From Streptomyces sp. NBC_00464 (lineage in GTDB: Bacteria; Actinomycetota; Actinomycetes; Streptomycetales; Streptomycetaceae): 64,000 bases of DNA. A model generated the notes under the pieces. It searched no databases and was not told the origin of the DNA. It saw only the letters and a program-made list of their open reading frames with translations. Shown here one piece after another: positions 47,362-54,904 of this stretch (positions within the stretch are counted from its first letter, which is position 1; the number at the start of each line of letters is the position of its first letter). The translations under genes and the position numbers were made by a program. Where the stretch lies: contig NZ_CP107899.1 of NCBI RefSeq assembly GCF_036013915.1, forward strand, positions 1,116,001-1,180,000, in the 5' to 3' direction.

Positions 47362-48654
47362 CTAGCTGTCGGCGCTGCTGCCGGCCACGACGCAGGAGCG
47401 GCTGCTTTCCCAGCCCCACCCGTCGCCGTCGGGGTCGGACGAGCTGCCGTTGACGCAGTATGGGTAACCGTTGGGGGCCGTGCCCTCGTCGGTCCCGCCA
47501 TCGCTGTCGGCGCTGCTGCCCGGGACGACGCAGGAGCGGCTGTTCTCCCAGCCCCACCCGTCGCCGTCGGGGTCGGACGAGCTGCCGCCGGCGCAGTAGG
47601 GGTAGCCGTTGGGCGCGGTGCCGCTGCCCGTGTCGCCCCCGCCGCCGTAGACAGTGGCGGGCTCGGAGGTGGCGGTGATGCCGTTGGCTCCGTTGATGAA
47701 GCGGTTGCCCCAGCTCGTCAGGGAGTTCGCGTCGAAGCCGTTGACCATGTCGAGGTACTCGACACCGCTGCCGTTGCCGCTCCAGGACCAGCCGATGTAA
47801 CCCACGCCGAGGGACTGCGCGGTCGCCATGATGGCGTCCTCGTCCGGGTTGCCGTCACTGTGCTGGTCCCCGAACTCACCCACGACGATGGGCAGTTCGT
47901 TGTCGGTGAAGTGGTGCAGGTAGTCCTGCACCTCGGCGGCGGTGTCGTACACGCCGTACATGTGGATCGAGAAGATGGTGTCGCGGTCGGGGTCGGATGC
48001 CAAGACCGAGGCCGCGTTGTCCCTCATGGTCCCGGACCAGTCCTGGCCCCAGTTGGGGGCGTCCACCATCAGGGCGTGGTCGAGGCCGGCGTTCCGCAGC
48101 TTGCCGATCGCACTCTTGGTGGCACCGGTCCAGGCCGCGGCGTTCGAGTTGCCGTACGGCTCGTTGCCGATGTTGACGACGACGTAGTCCTCCTGACCCT
48201 CCAGTGCGCTCTTCACGCCGATCCAGTAGTCGGCGGCCTTGTCCAGGGTGGTGGCGGCGCCGTCCTCGCCGTATCCGGTGGTGTCATGCACCTCCAGGAC
48301 ACAGATGACCTCGGCGGCCTTGCACTGTCCGATGAGGGCGGATACCTGCGAGGCGCTCGTCTTCGTCCACCGGTCGCCACTACTGAGGACGACGCGGACG
48401 GTGTTGGCACCCTTGGCCGCTATGTCGGCGATGGCGGTCGTCTGCTCGGGGTACCAGGTGTAGGCGTGGTTGATCCCACGCATGACGAACTCGTTCCCGT
48501 TCGCCTCGACCACGTGTCCGTTACTGACGCGGATGCCGGTGGGCGCGGCCTGGGCCTCGCCCACGGAAGGGCCGGCGATCGAGCCCAGCAGGCCCAGGGC
48601 GGCGGCGAACGCCATGCCCGCCACGGTGATCAGGGTGCTTCTCGGCTTTCGCAT
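47362..48654 (-). CDS. Secreted GH5 mannanase/cellulase with two CBM10-like repeats
   Basis: A 430-residue secreted enzyme. The signal peptide (TLITVAGMAFAAALGLLGSI, ending at AQA) is followed by a GH5 domain: acid/base Glu in VNIGNEPYGN and nucleophile Glu in VVGEFGDQ. The end carries two repeats of about 40 residues, each with APNGYPYC, SSSDPDGDGWGWE and SRSCVV, matching family 10 carbohydrate-binding modules. GAGGAGAG precedes the start at 48654. Family 5 alone does not tell mannanase from cellulase; the mannosidase, manA and mannose-kinase genes nearby favour beta-mannanase. A GACAACGATGTC site lies 88 bases upstream. Confidence 0.88.
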   Translation of the reverse strand: MRKPRSTLITVAGMAFAAALGLLGSIAGPSVGEAQAAPTGIRVSNGHVVEANGNEFVMRGINHAYTWYPEQTTAIADIAAKGANTVRVVLSSGDRWTKTSASQVSALIGQCKAAEVICVLEVHDTTGYGEDGAATTLDKAADYWIGVKSALEGQEDYVVVNIGNEPYGNSNAAAWTGATKSAIGKLRNAGLDHALMVDAPNWGQDWSGTMRDNAASVLASDPDRDTIFSIHMYGVYDTAAEVQDYLHHFTDNELPIVVGEFGDQHSDGNPDEDAIMATAQSLGVGYIGWSWSGNGSGVEYLDMVNGFDANSLTSWGNRFINGANGITATSEPATVYGGGGDTGSGTAPNGYPYCAGGSSSDPDGDGWGWENSRSCVVPGSSADSDGGTDEGTAPNGYPYCVNGSSSDPDGDGWGWESSRSCVVAGSSADS

Positions 48655-48741
48655 TTCTCTCCTCGATACCCATGCGGGTGGGGTGGGGGTGCGGGAAGGA
48701 GCACGGAGCAGGACGGCATCACCGGACGGACAGCACCCCAT

Positions 48742-48753
48742 GACAACGATGTC
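48742..48753. promoter_or_regulatory. LacI-type operator upstream of GH5
   Basis: GACAACGATGTC, one base from the perfect palindrome GACAACGTTGTC seen at 51102 and 56119. It lies 88 bases before the GH5 start, a good place for a repressor. The rest of 48655-49234 has a motif similar to the other mannan sites (TAAACCGCTA at 49006-49015) and no gene. Confidence 0.5.
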
Positions 48754-49125
48754 CGACGACCGCGCCGGCCCCTGAGGGCACGCTGGGTGAGCGCCGCACG
48801 CACTTCGGCGGGAGTGTCGCCGTAGGCAGGCTTCGCAGGCGTCGTGATGGTGGGGGCAGCGCCGGGCAACTGACGTCGACCAGCTGCGACTTCGGCCGAA
48901 TGCGGCTCGAACGGGTCGTCGCCACACCATGAGGCACCGGGCGTTGCACCCCTGTCAATAGCGAGTTCACGATCCGTCCGCCGCGCACGGAATGCCACGT
49001 GAAACTAAACCGCTAAACTTCCAGGCCAGCCCCGCGGCAGACCAAGCAGTGGCCATCAACCAGCAGAAATCAGCTCAGCACGATTGATTGACAGTCACAC
49101 GACACGCCCCTACATTTCTGACCGA

Positions 49126-49140
49126 TAAACCGGTACAGGG
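49126..49140 (+). promoter_or_regulatory. Mannan-regulon operator-like motif
   Basis: TAAACCGGTACAGGG shares the core (A/G)AACCGGT and the AG at positions 13-14 with two sites in the GH2/binding-protein gap (57381, 57486). It lies 95 bases before the second GH5 gene. Confidence 0.5.
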
Positions 49141-49234
49141 TCGGAGTTCTCTTCGTTGACCCGCCGAGGCCGCCCCGTCCACCTGCCGCGCCTTCCGAGG
49201 CTGCGGACCGCCCCCTTCGGACGAAAGAGACGCC

Positions 49235-50076
49235 ATGCGCAGTCACCTCCATACTCGGACCAGGCGTCACTGGCCCCTGGTATTCCTGCTCCTGGCCGCC
49301 TTGGCGGGCACCTGCCTGACGCTCCTGCGCCCCGCCCCGGCATCGGCCGCCACCGACTCCTTCGCGACGCGGTGCGGGGATCCGCTTCTGCCTGGGCGGC
49401 GAGGAGTACTACGTCGCCGGGGCCAACGCGTATGACCTGTTCACCTTCGGTTCGGGCTCCGGCGACACGGAGGCCGAGTACATGGACAAGGCGCGCATCG
49501 ACGCCCACTTCGCACGCATGCGCGATGACGGTGCCGGCGTCGTCCGGCTCTGGATGTTCAACCATGAGGACTGGCACGGCTTCGAGAAGGCCGAAGGCGT
49601 CTACAACGAGCAGCAGTTCGCCCAGTTCGACTACATCATCGAGTCCGCCCGGACCCACGGGATGCGGCTCATGCCGGTCCTTGAGAACTACTGGGAGGCG
49701 TACGGGGGTATCGACACCCGCCTGCGCCGGCAGGGCCTGTCCGGCGGACAGCCGGCCCGGGCCGCCTTCTTCGACAAGAACCGCTGCCCCGGGTGCTTCA
49801 CCTCGTACAAGAACTACGTGAGCCATGCGCTGAACCGGACGAACCACTACTCCGGCGTCAAGTACAAGGACGACCCGACGATCTTCGCCTGGATCTGATG
49901 AACGAGCCGCGTTACGAGGCCCAGAGCGAGGAGGAGAACGTCGAGGGGACCACACTGCGGGCCTGGGTCGACGAGATGGGCGCCTTCGTCAAGAAGATCG
50001 ACCCCAACCACCTGCTCAGCGCCGGCATCGAGGGACACGGCACGCAGTACGGGTTCGGCGGAGACGAGGGCAACCC
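49235..50076 (+). pseudogene. GH5 beta-mannanase, two frameshifts and 3' truncation
   Basis: A secreted mannanase gene in pieces. ATG 49235 gives a signal peptide (WPLVFLLLAALAGTCLTLL). In a run of four Gs (49376-49379) one G too many shifts the frame; the protein then continues in another frame with GGEEYYVAGANAYDLF and VVRLWMFNHEDW. At GCCTGGATCTG (about 49888-49898) one G is missing, and MNEPRYEAQS with the acid/base Glu follows in a third frame. After YGFGGDEGNP the mannanase is replaced by a transposase end, so the nucleophile is gone. The frameshifts could be sequencing errors; the truncation cannot. Confidence 0.72.
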
Positions 50077-50296
50077 GATCGAGGCCCACTTCGGACCGCT
50101 GAGGCAGTTCACCATCGCCAACTCCAACCACCCCAACCACCCCGTGCAGACACGAGCCCTGCACGCCTGTCTACTCTGGCGCAACGCCAACGCCCGCCAC
50201 CGCGACGTCCTGGCCGCCGAACGCAAGGAACGCGCCCGCATCCGAAGCGAGAAGGGCACCCGTTGGGGCGGACGCCCCCTCAACACCACAGCCTGA
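50072..50296 (+). pseudogene. Transposase C-terminal fragment, IS630-like
   Basis: The last 74 codons of a transposase: NPIEAHFGPLRQFTIANS, then LWRNANARHRDVLAAERKER and a basic end GTRWGGR. Similar ends occur in Streptomyces IS630-family DDE transposases as I recall; the family call is moderate. The fragment is joined in frame to the mannanase remnant at an NP codon pair that both sequences share. Confidence 0.55.
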
Positions 50297-50449
50297 CCAA
50301 CCGCGAACTTACACAGCCACAGCGCATCATCGGTCCGCTCGTGGCCAAGCGCGGACGACCGAAGCGTTGCGAAGATGATCTCGGCCGGGCAGAACCGGAG
50401 CCCCGAACGGGGCCGGTTCAGGAGAAGGGCGGCGCCGGAGGAGAACGGC

Positions 50450-50836
50450 TCAGGAGGCGGACGGCTCGATCTCCCCCGCGAATACGATGACCTGGTCGAT
50501 GAGACTCCGCCGCAGATGGACGACATCCGTTCCCGCCAGGCGGGGGCCTCCATCCGGCGTCGTGAAGACCCACCGGTACCGGGCCCACTCGTCCGGCATG
50601 TCCACCGCCGAACAGCGCACCATCGTGCCGGTCCCTGCGGGGTGGCGCCGGATGTCCAGCACGAACCGCTCGACCGTCTCGATCCCCTCACTGCGGCCCA
50701 ACGGTCCCCAGAAGACCACGTCCGAGGTGAGGGCCTGGGAGAGCAGCGCAGTCACATAGCTGTCGTCCGAGGCGTTGAACGCGGAGATGAACGTGTCGAT
50801 CGCGGACTGCGCGGTTTCTTCCTGCTCTTCCTGCAT
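50450..50836 (-). CDS. SnoaL/NTF2-like protein
   Basis: A 128-residue protein of the SnoaL-like NTF2 fold: IDTFISAFNASDDSYVTALL helix, DVVFWGPLGRSEGI strand, and a WVFTTPDG-LAGTDVVHLR sheet. Members include polyketide cyclases and many small enzymes of unknown role. Start MQEEQEETAQ is chosen for length; no clear ribosome site is seen, and the frame is open to 51067. It stands alone in the mannan region and its connection is unclear. Confidence 0.75.
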   Translation of the reverse strand: MQEEQEETAQSAIDTFISAFNASDDSYVTALLSQALTSDVVFWGPLGRSEGIETVERFVLDIRRHPAGTGTMVRCSAVDMPDEWARYRWVFTTPDGGPRLAGTDVVHLRRSLIDQVIVFAGEIEPSAS

Positions 50837-51175
50837 GCACCAGTAATACCAGTCGCCGCGCGGACCGCGCTCGTCCCTTGAGCCGTCTTCCGACCACGGT
50901 GAACCCGTCCCTGTCACAGCACTGGTGACGGTGATCGTGTGACTTGGTTTCCTCGGCGCGTGGCTGTTGGTGGCCGGCCCGTCGGACGGGGGTCTGCCGC
51001 AGGGGTGGTAGCCGCTTCGGTCACGCGGCCAGGAGGGTCGATGCGGCCCGCGCGCACCCTCCAGCATTACTAAACCTTTACCTTAACTAAACTGTTCACT
51101 AGACAACGTTGTCACGACCCGTCAGAGTGTGCTCCGGAGTGGCGGAACCACTCCCTTCACGAAAGGTGTGGTGAC
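50837..51175. promoter_or_regulatory. Promoter region of the sugar-kinase operon
   Basis: A 339-bp gap. GACAACGTTGTC (51102-51113) is a perfect 12-bp, CG-centred palindrome of LacI-operator type, 63 bases before the kinase start. TAAACCTTTA (51071-51080) resembles the TAAACCGGT motif. The AT-rich stretch 51067-51100 stands out and likely holds the promoter. Confidence 0.55.
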
Positions 51176-52141
51176 GTGACGGTGTACGGAGCACTGGACA
51201 TCGGCGGCACGAAGATCGCTGGAGCGCTTGTGGACGACACGGGCACTCTGCTCGTACGCGCACAACGGCCGACACCCGCGCAGAAGTCCGCCGGCGAGCT
51301 CATGGCGGCGGTGACCTCGGTCATCGACGAACTTACGGTCCACCCGATGTGGGACGAGGTGGCCTGCCTCGGCATCGCCAGCGCGGGTCCGGTCGACACC
51401 GCCGCAGGCACGGTCAGCCCGGTCAACATCCCCGCCTGGCGGCACTTCCCGCTGGTCGACGAGGTGGCCGCCCACCCGCGGCTGCCGGTGGGACTGAGGC
51501 CGGTACTGATCGGGGACGCTGTGGCGATGGCCGCGGCGGAGCACTGGCTGGGCGCGGCCCGCGGGTTCGAGAACGCACTGTGCATGGTGGTGTCCACCGG
51601 GGTCGGGGGCGGCCTTGTCCTCGGCGGCCGGCTGCACACCGGCAGGACGGGGAACGCGGGTCACATCGGGCACATCACCGTCGATCTGGACGGTTCGCTG
51701 TGCCCGTGCGGGGCGCCCGGCTGCGTCGAGGGGTTCGCGAGCGGTCCGGCCATCGCCGCGCACGCGCAGGCGGCCGGGTGGTCCGCGCCGGCCGGGGTGG
51801 CCCCGACCGCGGCGGCGGTCGCGGACGCGGCGCGGTCGGGGAACCCGCAGGCACTGGGGGCGTATGAGCGGGCGGCCCAGGCGCTGGCAGCGGCCATCGC
51901 GGCGACGGCGGCTCTCGTCGAGCTCGATCTCGTGGTGATCGGTGGTGGCGTGGCGCAGGCCGGCGACACACTCTTCGCTCCCCTGCGCCGACGCATGGCC
52001 GACTACGCCGTCCTCGACTTCACCCGCGGGCTGCCCGTGATGCCGGCGCTCCTGGCCCTGGACGCCGGGCTCATCGGGGCGGCCGCAGTTGCCTCCTCAC
52101 AGCTGAACACCCCCGCACTCGCGGCAGGGACACGCCCGTAG
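51176..52141 (+). CDS. ROK-family sugar kinase
   Basis: A 321-residue kinase. ATP loop GALDIGGTKIAGALVDD, the ROK signature region GNAGHIGHITVD, and the zinc-binding CPCGAPGCVEGFASG are present. There is no DNA-binding domain. It phosphorylates a hexose; next to manA and beta-mannosidase, mannose (giving mannose-6-phosphate) is the best guess, with glucose or fructose possible. GTG start after GAAAGG. The manA gene follows after 101 bases. Confidence 0.88.
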   Translation: MTVYGALDIGGTKIAGALVDDTGTLLVRAQRPTPAQKSAGELMAAVTSVIDELTVHPMWDEVACLGIASAGPVDTAAGTVSPVNIPAWRHFPLVDEVAAHPRLPVGLRPVLIGDAVAMAAAEHWLGAARGFENALCMVVSTGVGGGLVLGGRLHTGRTGNAGHIGHITVDLDGSLCPCGAPGCVEGFASGPAIAAHAQAAGWSAPAGVAPTAAAVADAARSGNPQALGAYERAAQALAAAIAATAALVELDLVVIGGGVAQAGDTLFAPLRRRMADYAVLDFTRGLPVMPALLALDAGLIGAAAVASSQLNTPALAAGTRP

Positions 52142-52242
52142 CCGGCTCGCGCGCCGTCATCCGTAGCCCACACAGCAAAGCCAGGGGGCAGCACCACGAC
52201 CGCGGGGTTCGGCCGGTGAAGCCTCCGAGAAGGGACCACCGC

Positions 52243-53442
52243 GTGGACCACATGGTCAACACCGTCCGTCCATACAACTGGGGCTCCGCCACGGCCATTG
52301 CGGAGCTGACCGGAGTCGAACCGGACGGGACTCCACAGGCCGAACTGTGGATGGGGGCCCATCCGACCGCCCCGTCCCTGGTCCGGCGCCACGGGGCATC
52401 TCGGCCTCTCAACCAGATCATCGAGGAGGGCCCCCAGGCCGAACTGGGCGAGCCGGTTCTGCGGCGCTTCGGTCCACGCCTCCCCTTCCTGCTCAAGCTG
52501 CTGGCCGCCGAGACCCCACTCTCCCTCCAGGTGCACCCGGACCTGGCGGGGGCCGCCGCCGGCCACAAGCGCGAGAACACCCAGGGGATCCCCCTCGACG
52601 CCCCGCACCGCAACTACCCCGACGACAACCACAAGCCCGAAATGATCGTCGCGCTCGGCTCGTTCGAGGGCCTCTGCGGCTTTCGCGCCGCGCGGGACTG
52701 CGCCGAGCTTCTGGATGCGTTGAACGTGGACCGCATACGTCGGTACGGTGCGACGCTGCGTTCGGAGCCGGAGGAATCCGCACTCCGGGAGGTCTTCTCA
52801 GCGTTCCTGACCGAAGGTGCCTCGCTCGTGGACGACGTCGCGCGTGCCGTGGCACGCGAGGCGCGCAACGCAGGCCCGCACCAAGCAGCTTTCTGCGGCT
52901 ACGACTCCATAGCGCAGGCGCACCCCGGCGACCCCGGACTGTTGCCCGCGCTGATGCTCAACCACTTCCGCCTCGCTCCCGGCGAGGGGCTGTTCCTCGG
53001 GGCCGGAATCCCGCATGCCTACATACGGGGCCTGGGAGTGGAGGTGATGGCGGCCTCGGACAACGTGCTGCGCTGCGGGCTGACTTCGAAGCACGTGGAC
53101 ACCCAGGAGCTCCTTCGCGTGATCACCTTCCGGGCGGCTCCCGTTCGCGTACTGCACCCCACAGCCACGGATACGAACAATGGCGAGGCGATGTTCGCCA
53201 CCCCCGTGGATGACTTCCGGCTGTCCGTGGTCCGGCCCGATCCGCATCGGGGAGCCGTGACGCTCGACTCTCTCGCCCCGCAGATACTCCTCTGCGCGGC
53301 CGGCACGGTCACCGTCACCGGCCCGGAGGGCGAGATCGCGCTGCCCGTCGGCAGTTCGGTGTACGCACCCGCCGGCGAGCCGGTGACAGTGGCCGGGAAG
53401 GGAGCCGTCTACCGCGCCACCGTGGACGTGAGCTTCCCGTGA
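52243..53442 (+). CDS. manA: Mannose-6-phosphate isomerase
   Basis: A 399-residue type I phosphomannose isomerase that turns mannose-6-phosphate into fructose-6-phosphate. Metal ligands: Gln and His in LSLQVHPD, Glu in HKPEMIVAL, and His in GIPHAYIRG. The N terminus MVNTVRPYNWGS is typical. GTG 52243 is preferred (GAGAAGGGA upstream); the frame extends to 52216. It closes the route from imported manno-oligosaccharides to glycolysis. Confidence 0.95.
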   Translation: MDHMVNTVRPYNWGSATAIAELTGVEPDGTPQAELWMGAHPTAPSLVRRHGASRPLNQIIEEGPQAELGEPVLRRFGPRLPFLLKLLAAETPLSLQVHPDLAGAAAGHKRENTQGIPLDAPHRNYPDDNHKPEMIVALGSFEGLCGFRAARDCAELLDALNVDRIRRYGATLRSEPEESALREVFSAFLTEGASLVDDVARAVAREARNAGPHQAAFCGYDSIAQAHPGDPGLLPALMLNHFRLAPGEGLFLGAGIPHAYIRGLGVEVMAASDNVLRCGLTSKHVDTQELLRVITFRAAPVRVLHPTATDTNNGEAMFATPVDDFRLSVVRPDPHRGAVTLDSLAPQILLCAAGTVTVTGPEGEIALPVGSSVYAPAGEPVTVAGKGAVYRATVDVSFP

Positions 53443-53499
53443 CAAGCCGTCAAGCCGGCTGACCACATGGGGCAACCGCTTCTTCAACGGCCCCACCGC

Positions 53500-53739
53500 G
53501 TGAAGGAGACCGGCACGAGGCCGGCGTGTACAAGAGCGGTGCCTGCCAGGTGCCCTACAGGCTCAGCAACGGGGGAAACGGTCAGGAGGGTTCAACGGTC
53601 CGGGCAGCGAACACGTTCTGGATCGGGAGCATCCCCGCGGCGGCTCGGTGAACTTCGGCCTCAACAGCTCCTCCACCTGGGCAGACAGTGCGCCCGGCAC
53701 CTTCGCCCTCAACGACGTTCCCTGCACCACGGGCTGACC
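53500..53739 (+). pseudogene. Decayed 3' end of a secreted enzyme gene
   Basis: Short stretches look like coding sequence in changing frames: AGVYKSGACQVPYRLSN, STVRAANTFWIGS, then after a frame change VNFGLNSSSTWADSAPGTF and LNDVPCTTG before a stop at 53737-53739. The Cys-Thr-Thr-Gly end resembles secreted Streptomyces carbohydrate-active enzymes. No start and no complete domain remain. The rest of the gap 53443-53872 is a terminator and spacer. Confidence 0.35.
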
Positions 53740-53815
53740 CTCCGCGCCGGCAACAAGCACCGGGAACCCTCTACCTGCGAAAACGGGGCCGGCTCTTCCC
53801 GCGCCACCAAGAACT

Positions 53816-53850
53816 GCGGCTTCCCCGCCCGGACAGGGCGGGGAAGCCGC
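53816..53850. terminator. Hairpin at the end of the lacI unit
   Basis: A perfect 15-bp stem (GCGGCTTCCCCGCCC, 53816-53830; complement 53836-53850) with a 5-base loop, between the manA side and the LacI gene (stop at 53873). It can stop transcription from both sides. Confidence 0.85.
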
Positions 53851-53872
53851 AATTGCCTATCGGATGCCGTCC

Positions 53873-54904
53873 TCAGTTCCGGGCGGGTGCCTGTGCGGTG
53901 GAACCGCGCGGAGTGAGGGACGGGGTCGGCACCTGTACGGAACCGGTGTGCTCACCCTCTATGACGGCGAACAGGGTGCGGGCCACCTGCGCCCCGAAGT
54001 TGTGCACGTCGTGGCTCATGGCCGACAGCGTGGGATGCGTGATCCGGCACAGCTGCGAGTCGTCCCAGGCGAGCAGCGACACATCATCGGGGACCACGAA
54101 CCCCATCTCCGCGGCGACCCCCGCACCCGCCACAGCCATGATGTCGTTGTCGTACACGATGGCCGTGGGACGGTCGGCCGACATCAACAGGGACCGGGTC
54201 GCCCTGGCCCCCTCGCTTCCGTCGAAGCCCGTCGCGATCTGCCGGCCTTCCTCAAGACCCAGCTCCCGCATCGTGGCCGCGAAGGCCGTGGCCCGGATAC
54301 CGCTGTGCCCGAGCCCGACCGGACCGCCGACGCGGGCGATGCGCCGGTGTCCGAGCGCCGCCAGATAGCGGACGGCCTCGGCCGCCGCCGTGGCGTCGTC
54401 CGTCCACACTGCGGGAAACGAGCCGGTGAGCGACGGATGCCCGACGGCCACCGCCGGCAGCCCGATGGACTCCAGCGACGGAACCCTCGGATCGTTCTCG
54501 TGGAAGTCGACCAGGATGGCACCGGCGATCGCCTGACTCCGCCACCAGGACCTGTACAGCTCGGTCTCCTCGTCGAGATCCCGCACCAGCCTCAGCAGCA
54601 GCGAGTACGACCGCTCGGCCAGCACACTCTCGATGCCGGAGATGAAGTCCATGTAGAACGGCTCGAGGCCGAGCAGCCGGGCGGGGCGGCACAGGGCCAG
54701 GCCGATGATGTCGACCTTCTGACTGGACAGGCTGCGTGCGGTGAGGTTCGGCGACCAGCCCAGCTCCTTCGCCGCCTCGAAGATGCGTTCACGCGTGATC
54801 TCCGAGACACCCCGCTTGTTGTTGAACGCCAGGGAGACAGCCCCCTTGGAGACTCCGGCGCGGGCTGCGACGTCCTTGATGGTGATGCGTGCCGGACCGC
54901 TCAC
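53873..54904 (-). CDS. LacI-family transcriptional regulator
   Basis: A 343-residue LacI protein. The headpiece is ITIKDVAARAGVSKGAVSLAFNN, then hinge helix NLTARSLSSQKVDIIGLALC and a periplasmic-binding-type sugar domain. The GTG start overlaps the stop of the GH2 gene (GTGA), so it is translated together with beta-mannosidase. It very likely senses a manno-sugar and represses the mannan genes. Candidate operators are the AACCGGT sites at 49126, 57381 and 57486 and the GACAACG(T/A)TGTC sites. Confidence 0.92.
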   Translation of the reverse strand: MSGPARITIKDVAARAGVSKGAVSLAFNNKRGVSEITRERIFEAAKELGWSPNLTARSLSSQKVDIIGLALCRPARLLGLEPFYMDFISGIESVLAERSYSLLLRLVRDLDEETELYRSWWRSQAIAGAILVDFHENDPRVPSLESIGLPAVAVGHPSLTGSFPAVWTDDATAAAEAVRYLAALGHRRIARVGGPVGLGHSGIRATAFAATMRELGLEEGRQIATGFDGSEGARATRSLLMSADRPTAIVYDNDIMAVAGAGVAAEMGFVVPDDVSLLAWDDSQLCRITHPTLSAMSHDVHNFGAQVARTLFAVIEGEHTGSVQVPTPSLTPRGSTAQAPARN

